A DNA stretch of 47,727 bases from RUG343 sp964486215 (GTDB lineage: Bacteria; Bacillota_I; Bacilli_A; RF39; UBA660), in assembly GCA_964486215.1 (NCBI GenBank), contig CAZALI010000008.1, forward strand, positions 1 to 47,727, written 5' to 3'. Each line of letters starts with the position of its first letter. The first letter of the stretch is position 1. The translations under genes and the position numbers were made by a program. Below, one piece after another: positions 17,660 to 27,735 of this stretch. Below the pieces are notes generated by a model. The model did no database searches. It saw only the letters and a list, made by a program, of their open reading frames with translations, and was not told the DNA's origin.

Positions 17660-20470
17660 ATGGATAAAATTATAATTAAAGGTGCTAGAGAAAATAATTT
17701 AAAAAATATTAATCTAGAACTACCTAAAAATAAATTAATCGTCATGACAGGTTTATCAGGTTCTGGTAAATCTTCTTTGGCGTTCGACACTATTTATGCT
17801 GAAGGAGAAAGAAGATATGTTGAGTCTCTATCTGCTTATGCTAGACAGTTTTTAGGTAATTCTAAAAAGCCAGATGTTGATACTATTGAAGGCTTGTCTC
17901 CAGCTATATCCATAGATCAAAAAACTACCCATAATAATCCTAGATCTACAGTTGGAACTGTAACTGAAATTTATGATTATTTAAGATTATTATTTGCTCG
18001 TGTTGGAACTCCAATATGTCCAAATCACAATATTCCTATAACTTCTCAAAGTATAGAAGAAATGACTAATAAAATATTAGACTATGAAGAAGGAACTAGA
18101 TTAATAATAATGGCTCCTGTAGTACATGGAGAAAAAGGTACTCAAAAAGACTTATTAGAAACTCTTCAAAAAGAAGGCTATGTCAGAATAAGAGTAGATG
18201 ATGAAATAAAAGATATCTCAGAAGAAATAGATTTAGAGAAGAATAAAAGACATAACATTGAAGTAGTAATAGATAGACTAGTTATAAAAGAAGGTATAAG
18301 AACAAGACTATTTGAAGCACTAGAGACAGCTACTAAACTAGCAAATGGTAAAGTAGTAATTCAAATTCTAGGAGATAATCCCAAAGAAGTAGTAATGTCT
18401 GAACACTTTGCTTGCCCATACTGTGATTTTTCTCTACCAGAGTTAGAACCAAGATTATTTAGTTTTAATGCCCCATATGGAGCATGTCCTGATTGTAAAG
18501 GTTTAGGAGTAAAACTACAAGTTAATCCAGAACTAGTAGTAGATGAAAATCTAAGTATCATGGAAGGTGCTATTAAACCATTTGGTGATGACATGGAAAA
18601 CATCTATAATATGAAATTACTATGTCTATGTAAAAACTACAAAATAGATCCAGAGAAACCATTTAAGAATCTAACTAAAAAAGAAAAAGACTTAATCTTT
18701 TACGGTAGTAAAGAACCAATTCATATTAAATATACCACTCGTGGTGGTAATACTACTGATAACTATGATTATTATGAAGGAGTAATTAATAACTTAGAAA
18801 GAAGATATATGGAAACAACCTCTACTTGGATAAGAGATTGGTTAGAAAGATATATGATGGAAAGTATCTGTGATACCTGTCATGGAGCTAGATTAAATAA
18901 AGATGTTCTTCAAGTAAAAGTAGGCAATAAAAATATCTATGAAGTAACTGAAATGAGTATTAAAGAGTTATTAAAGTTCTTTAAAGATTTAAAATTATCT
19001 AAAGAAAAAGAAGAAATAGCTCATTTATTATTAAAAGAGATAAATGATAGACTAGCTTTCTTATCTAATGTTGGTCTAGAGTATTTAACTCTAAGTAGGA
19101 GTGCTGGTACCTTGTCAGGTGGAGAAGCTCAAAGAATTAGACTAGCTACTCAAATAGGTTCTAGATTAACTGGAGTACTTTATGTTTTAGATGAACCAAG
19201 TATTGGACTGCATCAAAAAGATAATCAAAAATTAATAGACTCTCTACTTCAAATGAGAGATTTAGGTAATACTTTAATAGTAGTAGAACATGATGAAGAT
19301 ACTATGAGAGCCAGTGACTACTTAGTAGATATTGGTCCAGGTGCAGGAGACTCTGGAGGAGAAATAGTAGCCAAAGGAACTCCAGAAGAAGTAATGAAGA
19401 ATGAAAAAAGTATCACAGGACAATACTTAAGTGGTAAAAAAAGAATAGAAGTACCAAAAAAGAGAAGAAAAGGTACAAAGAAGTATCTAAAGATCCAAGG
19501 AGCAGCAGAACATAATCTAAAGAATATCGATGTCGATATCCCGCTAGGAACATTTACTTGTGTAACAGGAGTATCTGGTAGTGGTAAATCATCACTCATA
19601 ACAGAAATATTATGCAAAGCTGTATCTAAAGAATTATATAATTCAAAAGAAATTCCAGGTAAATATAAAAAGATATTAGGAATAAATAATATAGATAAAA
19701 TAGTAGTAATATCTCAAACTCCAATAGGAAGAACACCAAGATCTAACCCAGCTACATATACAGGAGTATTTGATGATATAAGAGAACTATTCACAACTAC
19801 CAAAGAAGCTAAGATGTTAGGCTTTGAAAAGAATAGATTCTCATTTAATGTTAAAGGTGGAAGATGTGAAGCTTGTCGTGGAGATGGAGTTAAAAAGATA
19901 GAGATGCATTTCCTACCAGACATCTATGTACCTTGTGAAGTATGTCATGGAACTAGGTATAATAAAGAAACACTAAATATTAAATATAAAGGTAAAAACA
20001 TAGCAGAAGTATTAGATATGCGTGTAAGTGAAGCTCTAAAATTCTTTGAAAACGTTCCTAAAATAAAACATAAATTACAAGTATTAAATGATGTAGGCCT
20101 ATCTTACATTCAACTAGGTCAATCAGCTCCAACCCTATCAGGAGGAGAAGCTGAAAGAGTAAAATTAGCTAAAGAATTACAAAAGAAACCTACTGGTAAA
20201 TCACTATTTGTCTTAGATGAACCAACGACAGGCCTACATACAGATGACATCGGTCGTCTCCTTGCAATTTTACAAAAAATAGTAGATAATAAAGATACAG
20301 TAGTAGTCATAGAACATAACCTAGATGTTATTAAAGTAGCTGACTACATAATAGATTTAGGACCAGATGGAGGAGACTCAGGTGGAGAAGTAGTCGCAAC
20401 TGGTACACCAGAAGAAGTTAGTAAGGTACCTAATTCTTATACTGGACAATACTTAAAAAAGATATTATAG
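17660..20470 (+). CDS. uvrA: Excinuclease ABC subunit A
   Basis: UvrA dimers find DNA damage and load UvrB. The 936-residue protein carries two ABC ATPase modules: Walker A GLSGSGKSS (N) and GVSGSGKSS (C), signatures LSGGEAQRIRLA and LSGGEAERVKLA, Walker B VLDEPSIGLHQ and VLDEPTTGLHT. Zinc-binding Cys pairs occur as CPYCDFS with CPDCKG, CDTCHG, and CEACRGDG with CEVCHG. Everything expected is present. It begins a unit that continues into the YvlD-like gene, lgt, yvcK and whiA with small gaps or overlaps. Confidence 0.97.
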   Translation: MDKIIIKGARENNLKNINLELPKNKLIVMTGLSGSGKSSLAFDTIYAEGERRYVESLSAYARQFLGNSKKPDVDTIEGLSPAISIDQKTTHNNPRSTVGTVTEIYDYLRLLFARVGTPICPNHNIPITSQSIEEMTNKILDYEEGTRLIIMAPVVHGEKGTQKDLLETLQKEGYVRIRVDDEIKDISEEIDLEKNKRHNIEVVIDRLVIKEGIRTRLFEALETATKLANGKVVIQILGDNPKEVVMSEHFACPYCDFSLPELEPRLFSFNAPYGACPDCKGLGVKLQVNPELVVDENLSIMEGAIKPFGDDMENIYNMKLLCLCKNYKIDPEKPFKNLTKKEKDLIFYGSKEPIHIKYTTRGGNTTDNYDYYEGVINNLERRYMETTSTWIRDWLERYMMESICDTCHGARLNKDVLQVKVGNKNIYEVTEMSIKELLKFFKDLKLSKEKEEIAHLLLKEINDRLAFLSNVGLEYLTLSRSAGTLSGGEAQRIRLATQIGSRLTGVLYVLDEPSIGLHQKDNQKLIDSLLQMRDLGNTLIVVEHDEDTMRASDYLVDIGPGAGDSGGEIVAKGTPEEVMKNEKSITGQYLSGKKRIEVPKKRRKGTKKYLKIQGAAEHNLKNIDVDIPLGTFTCVTGVSGSGKSSLITEILCKAVSKELYNSKEIPGKYKKILGINNIDKIVVISQTPIGRTPRSNPATYTGVFDDIRELFTTTKEAKMLGFEKNRFSFNVKGGRCEACRGDGVKKIEMHFLPDIYVPCEVCHGTRYNKETLNIKYKGKNIAEVLDMRVSEALKFFENVPKIKHKLQVLNDVGLSYIQLGQSAPTLSGGEAERVKLAKELQKKPTGKSLFVLDEPTTGLHTDDIGRLLAILQKIVDNKDTVVVIEHNLDVIKVADYIIDLGPDGGDSGGEVVATGTPEEVSKVPNSYTGQYLKKIL

Positions 20471-20478
20471 AGGTGGCA

Positions 20479-20907
20479 ATGAAACTAATAGTAATAGAAA
20501 ATAATAAAGCTCGAATAAATAGATTCATAGACTGGTTAATACACATGATTGGTTATACCATTGTTTTCGTATTACTAACTAGTTTATTTGATAGTATAGT
20601 TATTAAACCAGAACACAGATATTTATTCTGTTTTGTCATAGTATTAATAATTTATATCTTAAACAAAACAGTAAAACCAATACTAGTAAATTTAACAATA
20701 CCAATCACAGGCATAACTCTAGGCCTATTCTATCCATTTATAAATTTATTTATTTTAAAATTAGCTGACTGGATATTATTCTCATACTTTGATTTAACTA
20801 ATATCTGGATAGCTTTAATATTTAGTATATTATTATCAATAGTAAATTTAATATCAGATCATATTATAGAAAAGATAATAGCTAGGAGTAAAAAATGGAT
20901 AAAGTAG
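20479..20907 (+). CDS. Phage holin family 4/YvlD-like membrane protein
   Basis: A 142-residue protein with four hydrophobic helices (about residues 22-42, 48-66, 75-100 and 108-130) and a NKTVKPIL loop as in the YvlD/holin-4 superfamily. ATG 20479 is used because TAGAGG at 20468-20473 is correctly spaced; GTG at 20473 overlaps it. Despite the name, chromosomal members are not phage genes; in Bacillus, yvlD lies in the same uvrA-lgt neighbourhood. It overlaps lgt by 13 bases. Confidence 0.8.
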   Translation: MKLIVIENNKARINRFIDWLIHMIGYTIVFVLLTSLFDSIVIKPEHRYLFCFVIVLIIYILNKTVKPILVNLTIPITGITLGLFYPFINLFILKLADWILFSYFDLTNIWIALIFSILLSIVNLISDHIIEKIIARSKKWIK

Positions 20908-21719
20908 CTTTAGATTTAGGTATAATTCAAATATATTGGTATTCTATTCTAGTATTTATAGGTATACTAGTAGCTTCATTTATAATTATAAGAGAATCTA
21001 AAAGACAAGGTATAAGTGAAGAATTCTTAGTAAACTTAATATTTAATACTATTATTATAGGAATAATAGGAGCTAGACTATATTATGTATTATTTAACTT
21101 AAGTTATTACTTAGCTCATCCAATAGAAATATTTACTATTTGGAATGGAGGATTAGCTATCCATGGAGGACTATTACTAGCTTTACCATATGTAGTATAT
21201 TATTGTAATAAAAATAAAGTTATTACTCTCAAGATGTTGGATATTATTGTAGTAGGTTTAATACTAGCTCAAGCTATTGGTAGATGGGGTAACTTCTTCA
21301 ATAGTGAAGCTTATGGCTTAGTCACAACATATGAAGATCTTCAAAAAGCTGGAATACCAAAATTTATAATAGATGGAATGTATATAAATGGAGCTTATCA
21401 TCATCCAACATTCTTCTATGAATCAATGTGGTGTATCTTTGGTTTTATTGGTATGCTAATAGTAAGAAGATGTAAATCTCTAAAAATAGGTCAACTAACT
21501 AGTTTCTATCTAGTATGGTATGGAATAGAAAGATTCTGTGTAGAAGCACTTCGTACAGACTCTCTAATGATAGGACCTATAAAAATAGCTCAAGTAGTAT
21601 CAATAATCTTTATTATACTTGGCATTTTAATATTTATTAAAAGTCTAAAATTAAAAAACAATTCTTATTTTGGACCATCAATAATCAAAGAACAAGAACC
21701 ACAAGTATATTTCAAATAG
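20895..21719 (+). CDS. lgt: Prolipoprotein diacylglyceryl transferase
   Basis: Lgt attaches diacylglycerol from phosphatidylglycerol to the lipobox Cys of prolipoproteins, in the cytoplasmic membrane. The 274-residue protein has about seven hydrophobic segments and the family motifs IWNGGLAIHGG and GRWGNFFNSEAYG (the conserved Arg-Gly-Asn signature), plus GIERFCVEALRTDS. It is translationally coupled to the upstream YvlD-like gene. Its presence implies that lipoproteins exist in this organism. Confidence 0.96.
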   Translation: MDKVALDLGIIQIYWYSILVFIGILVASFIIIRESKRQGISEEFLVNLIFNTIIIGIIGARLYYVLFNLSYYLAHPIEIFTIWNGGLAIHGGLLLALPYVVYYCNKNKVITLKMLDIIVVGLILAQAIGRWGNFFNSEAYGLVTTYEDLQKAGIPKFIIDGMYINGAYHHPTFFYESMWCIFGFIGMLIVRRCKSLKIGQLTSFYLVWYGIERFCVEALRTDSLMIGPIKIAQVVSIIFIILGILIFIKSLKLKNNSYFGPSIIKEQEPQVYFK

Positions 21720-21729
21720 AGGTGATTTT

Positions 21730-22686
21730 ATGAATTATAAAAAAGTATTAGTTTTTGGTGGGGGTACAGGTCTATCTTTTTTATTAAAAGGATTAAAAAC
21801 ACTACCCATAGATTTAACAGCCGTAATAACAGTATCTGATAATGGAAGATCAACTGGTAGATTAAGAAAAGAATTTCATACACCAGCAGTAGGCGATATA
21901 AGAAAAGTAGTAACATCTCTTTCTGAAATAGATGAACCTATTAAAGATATGATGTCTTATCGTTTTAAAACTTATAGTGATCTAGATGGTCATGCTGTAG
22001 GTAATTTAATATTAACTGCTATGTTAGATATAACTGGTTCTCTAAAAGAATCAATTGCTTCTCTATCTAAATTACTAGATGTAAAAGCTAAAGTATTACC
22101 TGTCTCAGAAGATCCTAATCTAACTCTAATGGGAGAAACACTATCAGGCAAAGTAATAGAAGGAGAAGAACAGATAACAGAAGCAAAAACTAAATTAAAA
22201 AAGATCTATTATAAAAAAGATCCTAAAGTTTTACCAGAAGTATTAACGGCTATCAAAGAAGCAGACTTAATAATTTTAAGTATGGGAAGTCTTTATACTT
22301 CAATACTTCCAAATATTATTTGTAAAGAAGTACAAAAAACTCTAAAAGAAACTACAGCTCCTATAATGTATGTATGTAATGTAGTTACTCAACCAGGAGA
22401 AACAGATAACTTTGCTGTAAGTGATCATATAAAATTATTCAATAAGTATTTAAAATATAGAAAAGTAAATGTAGTTATAGCTAGTTCAACTAAAATAGAT
22501 AAAGATATTGCTGAGAAATATCAAACAGCTGAACAAAAAGACCCAGTCCCAATCGACGAAGAAAATATAAAGAAATTAGGAGTAGAACTAATAAAAGATG
22601 ACTTAATAGTACTAGAAGATAATATCTTAAGACATAATAGTCTAAAATTAAGTTCTCTAATATTTAGTTACTTAGTAGAAAAATAA
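21730..22686 (+). CDS. yvcK: YvcK/GlmR family regulator of cell wall precursor supply
   Basis: The 318-residue protein begins with the nucleotide-sugar binding loop GGGTGLSFLL and has the family motif VSDNGRSTGRLR and GDIRK. In Bacillus the family member GlmR binds UDP-GlcNAc and supports peptidoglycan precursor synthesis under gluconeogenic growth. AGAGGTG precedes ATG 21730. Its stop overlaps the whiA start (TAATG). The yvcK-whiA pairing is conserved in Firmicutes, while the usual rapZ partner is missing just upstream. Confidence 0.95.
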   Translation: MNYKKVLVFGGGTGLSFLLKGLKTLPIDLTAVITVSDNGRSTGRLRKEFHTPAVGDIRKVVTSLSEIDEPIKDMMSYRFKTYSDLDGHAVGNLILTAMLDITGSLKESIASLSKLLDVKAKVLPVSEDPNLTLMGETLSGKVIEGEEQITEAKTKLKKIYYKKDPKVLPEVLTAIKEADLIILSMGSLYTSILPNIICKEVQKTLKETTAPIMYVCNVVTQPGETDNFAVSDHIKLFNKYLKYRKVNVVIASSTKIDKDIAEKYQTAEQKDPVPIDEENIKKLGVELIKDDLIVLEDNILRHNSLKLSSLIFSYLVEK

Positions 22687-23630
22687 TGTCATACACAACT
22701 ACTATTAAAAATGAAATAGCTCTAACTACAAAAGAATATTCTCAACCAGAAATAATAGCTGAATTATCTGGATTCATTAGAAATAATGCTACTATAAAGA
22801 GAAAAAAAATATATCTAACTACGGAGAATTTAAATATTACTAAAAGAATAAGTGGATTCTTAAAACTACTATATGAAATAAAAACAAATATAACTGTAAT
22901 AGAAAATTTAAATTTCTCTAAAAAAGATTTATATCAAATAACTATAGATAACAAAGTAGATGAATTATTAACAGATATTGGTTATTACGATGATAAACAT
23001 AAATACTTAGAAAATCCACCTAGTTATATATTAGATGACAATGAAACAATAAAAGCTTACTTAAAAGGAGCTTTCTTATGTACTGGAAGTATTAATGATC
23101 CAAAGACATCTAGATATCATATGGAATTATTAATCACTAAACCAAAAGAAGCTATATTTATTCAAAAACTATTAAATAGTTTTGATCTTAATGCCAAAAT
23201 ACTAAGTAGAGATAAAGGCTATATGATTTATATAAAAGAAGCTGATAAAATAAGTGACTTTATCAAAATAGTAGATGCCGTAAGTGCTGTTTTATATTAT
23301 GAAAATATAAGAGTATATAGAGATGAAAAGAATATAGCTAACCGTCTAAATAACTGTGAGCAAGCTAATACTGATAAAATAATTGCTACTGCTACTAAAC
23401 AATTAGAAGATATAAAAGTAATAGAAGATACAGCTTCTATGTCTCTATTAGATGATAAATGTACTCAAACAGTTAAATACAGAAAGAAATATCCAGAAGC
23501 ATCTCTAAAAGAATTAGCTGAAATAATATCAACAGAAACAAATAATAAAATTACAAAGTCCGGATTAAATCATAGACTAAGAAAAATAACAGATCTAGCT
23601 GAAAGATTAAGAAAGAATCAGAAAAGCTAG
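22686..23630 (+). CDS. whiA: DNA-binding protein WhiA
   Basis: The 314-residue protein has the N-terminal LAGLIDADG-like fold (LSGFIRNNATIK and LKGAFLCTGSINDP) and the C-terminal helix-turn-helix (YPEASLKELAEII through KSGLNHRLRKI) typical of WhiA. The homing-endonuclease catalytic residues are absent, as in the family. WhiA controls sporulation in Actinobacteria and affects division and chromosome segregation in Bacillus. Its start overlaps the yvcK stop by one base. Confidence 0.95.
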   Translation: MSYTTTIKNEIALTTKEYSQPEIIAELSGFIRNNATIKRKKIYLTTENLNITKRISGFLKLLYEIKTNITVIENLNFSKKDLYQITIDNKVDELLTDIGYYDDKHKYLENPPSYILDDNETIKAYLKGAFLCTGSINDPKTSRYHMELLITKPKEAIFIQKLLNSFDLNAKILSRDKGYMIYIKEADKISDFIKIVDAVSAVLYYENIRVYRDEKNIANRLNNCEQANTDKIIATATKQLEDIKVIEDTASMSLLDDKCTQTVKYRKKYPEASLKELAEIISTETNNKITKSGLNHRLRKITDLAERLRKNQKS

Positions 23631-23694
23631 TCTTTTTTTGTCTATATATATGTAAAGAAGCTCTTTTTAAGATAAATATAGACTACATACATGA

Positions 23695-23721
23695 TATAAT
23701 AATAAATAGAGTAAAAGGTGG
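23695..23721 (+). promoter_or_regulatory. Promoter -10 and ribosome binding site of the nucleoside-kinase-like gene
   Basis: TATAAT at 23695-23700 and AAAAGGTGG at 23713-23721 precede ATG 23731. Confidence 0.55.
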
Positions 23722-23730
23722 TTTGATACT

Positions 23731-25383
23731 ATGATAGAAACAGTAGAAGTAACAATTAATAATAAAAAATATACCTATGATAAAGATACAAAGTTATATG
23801 AAATAGCTCAAGATTTCAAAGATGATTTTAAGTATCCTATAGTATTAGCTAGAGTCGGTAACAGATTAAGAGAATTATCTACTCCCGTAGGAGAATCTTG
23901 TAATATAGAATTCTTAGATTTAACATCACGTGAAGGAAATAATACTCATGTGAATGGACTAGTATATGTAATGGTATATGCTGTTAAGAAACTATATGGA
24001 AAGAAAGCTAATATCGTTGTAGAACACTCTCTAGATAAAGGAATTTACTTAGAATCAACATTTAGATTAACAGAAGAAAAAGTAAAAGCTATTAAAGATA
24101 AAATGAAAGAAATAATAGCTGAAGATAAACCAATTATAAAGATGAATATTGATAGAGTAGAAGCAAAGAAATACTTTGAAAGTGTTGGAGATACTGCTAA
24201 AGCAGGAGTAATGAAATATAGTACTAATAATTCTGTTACTTTATATCGTTTAGGTAACTTATATAATTATTTCTATAACTTAATGCCAACATCAACTGCT
24301 CTAGTAAAAGATTTTGATTTAACTTATATTAAAGATAATGGCTTTATCTTAAGATTCCCAACAGTATTTATTCCAGATAAAATAAAGAAATATGAACATC
24401 ATCCTAAGATGTTTGAAGTATTTAAACAATATCGAGATTGGGGTAAAAAACTAAATTTATCTACTTCAGTAGACTTAAATAGAATAGTATCTACTGGTAG
24501 AGTAAGTGACATGATAAAAATAGATTCAACTATCTATAACCACAGAGTCTTAACAGTAGCTAAAGAGATAAGTGATAAAGCACGTGATATTAAAGTTGTA
24601 TTAATAGCTGGACCATCATCATCAGGTAAGACAACCACATCAAAGAAACTATGTATGTATCTTTCTCTATTTGGTCTAACACCAAAAGTACTAAGTATGG
24701 ATGATTACTTTAAAGAAAGAGAAGATAATCCAAAGAATCCAGATGGTTCATATGACTATGAATGCTTAGAGGCACTAGACTTAAAGCTATTTGATAAACA
24801 AGTAGAAAGTCTATTAAAAGGTGATGAACTATATATACCGTCATTTAATTTTACTTTTGGTAAAAAAGAGTATAATAAAAAGATGAAATTAGAAGATCAT
24901 GATATCTTAGTAATAGAAGGAATACATGCTCTAGATCCTAAGATATTAACTAATATTCAAAGAAATAAGAAATATAAGATTTATATCTCAGCTCTAACAG
25001 AAGTAAATGTAGATGATCATAACAGAATATCTACTACAGATAATAGACTATTAAGAAGAATAATAAGAGATAATAGAGATAGAGGTCATACAGTAGATGA
25101 TACTCTAGCTGCATGGCAAAGTGTAAGAAATGGTGAAGAAAAATATATATTCCCTTACCAAGATGATAGTGATGTAACTATAAATTCAGCATCTACTTAT
25201 GAAATAGGAGTACTAAAGACCTATGTAGAACCACTTCTTTATTCAGTAGAGAATACATCTCCTTACTATGAAGAAGCAAAAAGACTATTAGACGTCTTAA
25301 AAGTATTCTTACCAATCCCATCAGATGCTATACCTGAAGATGCTATTCTAAGAGAGTTCATTGGCGGAAGTTATTTCGAATAA
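23731..25383 (+). CDS. TGS/SAD-domain uridine kinase-like protein
   Basis: The 550-residue protein combines an N-terminal TGS-type domain (about residues 1-65), a threonyl/alanyl-tRNA-synthetase second additional domain (about 70-200, with EHSLDKGIYLE in place of metal motifs) and a C-terminal phosphoribulokinase/uridine kinase domain (about 290-490) with Walker A GPSSSGKTTTS and SMDDYFK. This architecture is common in Firmicutes and annotated as nucleoside kinase. Substrate is not established from sequence. It is monocistronic, between its own promoter and terminator. Confidence 0.88.
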   Translation: MIETVEVTINNKKYTYDKDTKLYEIAQDFKDDFKYPIVLARVGNRLRELSTPVGESCNIEFLDLTSREGNNTHVNGLVYVMVYAVKKLYGKKANIVVEHSLDKGIYLESTFRLTEEKVKAIKDKMKEIIAEDKPIIKMNIDRVEAKKYFESVGDTAKAGVMKYSTNNSVTLYRLGNLYNYFYNLMPTSTALVKDFDLTYIKDNGFILRFPTVFIPDKIKKYEHHPKMFEVFKQYRDWGKKLNLSTSVDLNRIVSTGRVSDMIKIDSTIYNHRVLTVAKEISDKARDIKVVLIAGPSSSGKTTTSKKLCMYLSLFGLTPKVLSMDDYFKEREDNPKNPDGSYDYECLEALDLKLFDKQVESLLKGDELYIPSFNFTFGKKEYNKKMKLEDHDILVIEGIHALDPKILTNIQRNKKYKIYISALTEVNVDDHNRISTTDNRLLRRIIRDNRDRGHTVDDTLAAWQSVRNGEEKYIFPYQDDSDVTINSASTYEIGVLKTYVEPLLYSVENTSPYYEEAKRLLDVLKVFLPIPSDAIPEDAILREFIGGSYFE

Positions 25384-25407
25384 AAACCACATATTGTGGT
25401 TTTTTTA
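25382..25407 (+). terminator. Terminator after the nucleoside-kinase-like gene
   Basis: AAAAACCACA and TGTGGTTTTT form a perfect stem around TAT, followed by T residues. Confidence 0.9.
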
Positions 25408-25419
25408 TTATTAAAATAG

Positions 25420-25436
25420 TATAATTAAAGAGAAGG
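25420..25436 (+). promoter_or_regulatory. Promoter -10 and ribosome binding site of the NPNT surface protein
   Basis: TATAAT at 25420-25425 and AGAAGG just behind it precede ATG 25448. Confidence 0.5.
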
Positions 25437-25447
25437 TAAGTGATAAT

Positions 25448-26509
25448 ATGAAAAAATACTTTTTTACCATCTTAGTATTATTACTACTACCAGTAGTAGT
25501 AAGTGCTAAAACAGTAAGTGATGACCATTTCAATCTTCCGGGTGATGATGCTACAGAAGTAATCATTCAAACTTTTGAGCCAGGAGATATAATTGAGTTT
25601 AAGGAGATTGCAGAAAATCTTATCAATATAGATGATGTAGATGAAGAGGGTTGCTTTGGAACAAATTCTGGATGTTCCAGAACTTATAAATTCACTAAGT
25701 CAGTTATCTATGAAGGTTCTCGAGGAAGAGGAATTCTTAAGTTTATGTCTATAGATAAAAATACCAAGATAATATCAGTAGATGATCTAGTTGATGGCCA
25801 CATATATACATCTGGAGATATTATAGCTTTCCCACACATAAATTATGAGATGAACTATTATGATTCTACTGGTGAATTAATTACTAACAGAACTGCAGCT
25901 TTAGTAGGAAAAATAGAACAGTATAATGACAAAGATATTACCTGGAAACTTTCTATTCTAGGAAGTACAAACTATGCACCTATATCCTTAGGATTTCAAG
26001 TATTTAACTATATAAAACCAACATTTAAATTAGCATGTGATAAAACCACTCTAAGTTATGGAGAAAAAACAGGTTGTGCTGTATCAGCTATTTCTCAATA
26101 TCAATTAAAAGAAGTAGCTTTCTCACTAGATCTTCCTAACTTTAAAATATCTAATCCTAAAGCATCTAATCATATAACTATGTCATCTAATAATAATAAA
26201 TATAAATTCCAAGTAGAAAATGGTTATGGAAATAATAATATTGAATTTAGAATAATGACTTTTGATGTTGAAAGTACAAAGAATGGAAATTATATAGATG
26301 ATATAAAAATTTCAGATTTATCTTATTCAGATGATTTATATGAAGGAGATTATGATACAATACAAAATAATATCAAAGTAACACCAAGTAGTAGTTTAAA
26401 AAATCCTAATACATATAGAAATGCTATATTAATACTTTTACCATTCTTAATATTAGGTATTTCACTAATAATTATAAAAGTAGAAAATAATATGAAAAAG
26501 AAAATTTAG
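25448..26509 (+). CDS. Secreted surface protein with NPNT motif and C-terminal membrane anchor
   Basis: The 353-residue protein has a signal peptide (KKYFFTILVLLLLPVVVSA), an extracellular part and a single C-terminal hydrophobic helix ending in basic NNMKKKI. NPNTY (26402-26416) sits just before the helix, so the end looks like a sorting signal with an NPxT motif. The N-terminal half has a Cys pair in GCFGTNSGCSRTYKF. The second half (about residues 190-310) is beta-rich and could be cohesin-like, which is only a guess. No catalytic motif is visible. Confidence 0.8.
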   Translation: MKKYFFTILVLLLLPVVVSAKTVSDDHFNLPGDDATEVIIQTFEPGDIIEFKEIAENLINIDDVDEEGCFGTNSGCSRTYKFTKSVIYEGSRGRGILKFMSIDKNTKIISVDDLVDGHIYTSGDIIAFPHINYEMNYYDSTGELITNRTAALVGKIEQYNDKDITWKLSILGSTNYAPISLGFQVFNYIKPTFKLACDKTTLSYGEKTGCAVSAISQYQLKEVAFSLDLPNFKISNPKASNHITMSSNNNKYKFQVENGYGNNNIEFRIMTFDVESTKNGNYIDDIKISDLSYSDDLYEGDYDTIQNNIKVTPSSSLKNPNTYRNAILILLPFLILGISLIIIKVENNMKKKI

Positions 26510-26522
26510 TTTTCTTTTTTTT
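26495..26522 (+). terminator. Terminator after the NPNT surface protein
   Basis: AAAAAGAAAA and TTTTCTTTTT pair around TTTAG. It overlaps the end of the gene and lies ten bases before the CotH-like start. Confidence 0.7.
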
Positions 26523-26532
26523 GGAGGATTTT

Positions 26533-27735
26533 ATGAAAAAGAAAATATTATTAGGATTATTCTCAGTAATAGTAATATATATTGTTACTTATTATATGAA
26601 TTATACATATATAACAGATAATAATGTTCCTATAATTAAAATATATCTAAAAGATACTAATATTGATTATATTAATACTCATAGTAAAGAAAAGAAATAT
26701 TATAATAATAAAATAGAAATATATAACTCTGGTAAAAAAGAATTTGCCTCTACTATTACTATTAAAGGTAGAGGAAATTCCACATGGAAATTAGATAAAA
26801 AGCCATATCAAATAACTTTTAATGAAAAAGAAAGTATCTTAGGCTTTATAAAATCAAAAAAATATGTTCTTTTAGCTAATCACTCAGATCCATCTCTATT
26901 AAAGAATGATTTCTCTTATAGTATAGCTAAAGATATGAAACTTAATTATAGTTTTACTGGTAAATATATTGATTTATATGTAGATGATAAATATATAGGA
27001 AATTACTATATAACACCTAAAATAGGTTTAAATAAATCTACAGTTAATATTAAGAATAAAAATGCTATATTAATGGAATTAGATAATACTTACTACAAAG
27101 AAGAAAAAGAAGTATTTAAAACTAAATTATTTGAAGATCACTTAGTCTTAAAAGATAGTAATAGTAAAAAACCAAAAGAAGATATGAAAATCTTTGAAGA
27201 TAAATATAATAAAATGGAAGAAGCTATTAGTAATAAAGATTATAATAGTTTAAAAGAATTAATAGATATAGATTCATTTGCTAAATATTATATTATATCT
27301 GAGTTTTCTAAGAACTTTGATTCTATTCACTCTAGCTTATTTTTATATATGAATGGTCATAATGATAAAATTCATATAGGTCCAATATGGGATTGTGATC
27401 TAGCTTATGGTCATAAACCAGAATATTATGATACTAATGGTTTTCCTATAAAAGAATATGACTTTCCTACAGATGAAGGTTATAGTACATTATTTTATAA
27501 TTTATTAAAAATAAATGAATTTGAAGAAAAAGTAAAAGAAATATGGAAAGAAGTAGGAAGAAAATCATATAAAAAAGAAATTAAATTACTAAATACTAAA
27601 ATAGAAAAATTAACTAAGTCAGGAGACTATAATAATGAACACTGGAAAAGAGTAAAATTTAGTGCTGCTTCTGAAAGATTAGTAGAATGGATAGAAAGAC
27701 GTTATAGATTATTTAATAAGTATATGGAGGAATAA
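26533..27735 (+). CDS. CotH kinase family protein, membrane anchored
   Basis: ATG 26533 follows GGAGG at 26523-26527. The 400-residue protein has an N-terminal membrane helix (about residues 4-24), then a CotH fold: TITIKGRGNSTWKLDKKPYQ (about 76-95), YVLLANHSDPSLLKND, and GPIWDCDLAYG with acidic residues typical of the kinase active site. B. subtilis CotH phosphorylates spore coat proteins; other members are secreted kinases or wall-associated proteins of unknown substrate. The next gene begins directly after its stop codon, so the two probably work together. Confidence 0.85.
   Translation: MKKKILLGLFSVIVIYIVTYYMNYTYITDNNVPIIKIYLKDTNIDYINTHSKEKKYYNNKIEIYNSGKKEFASTITIKGRGNSTWKLDKKPYQITFNEKESILGFIKSKKYVLLANHSDPSLLKNDFSYSIAKDMKLNYSFTGKYIDLYVDDKYIGNYYITPKIGLNKSTVNIKNKNAILMELDNTYYKEEKEVFKTKLFEDHLVLKDSNSKKPKEDMKIFEDKYNKMEEAISNKDYNSLKELIDIDSFAKYYIISEFSKNFDSIHSSLFLYMNGHNDKIHIGPIWDCDLAYGHKPEYYDTNGFPIKEYDFPTDEGYSTLFYNLLKINEFEEKVKEIWKEVGRKSYKKEIKLLNTKIEKLTKSGDYNNEHWKRVKFSAASERLVEWIERRYRLFNKYMEE

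Noticed and set aside
19075..19110. Reassignment of rare AGG codons to Met, as reported for some uncultured Bacilli
   Set aside because: AGG encodes the conserved Arg in the UvrA stretch LSRSAGTLSGG and the catalytic Arg of the phosphatase loop, so it reads as Arg here.
20479..20907. Holin-like protein as evidence of a prophage
   Set aside because: It sits between uvrA and lgt, no other phage gene is near, and YvlD-type members are normal chromosomal genes.
23615..23640. Terminator after whiA
   Set aside because: AAAAG and CTTTT give only a five-pair stem overlapping the stop codon; too weak to call.
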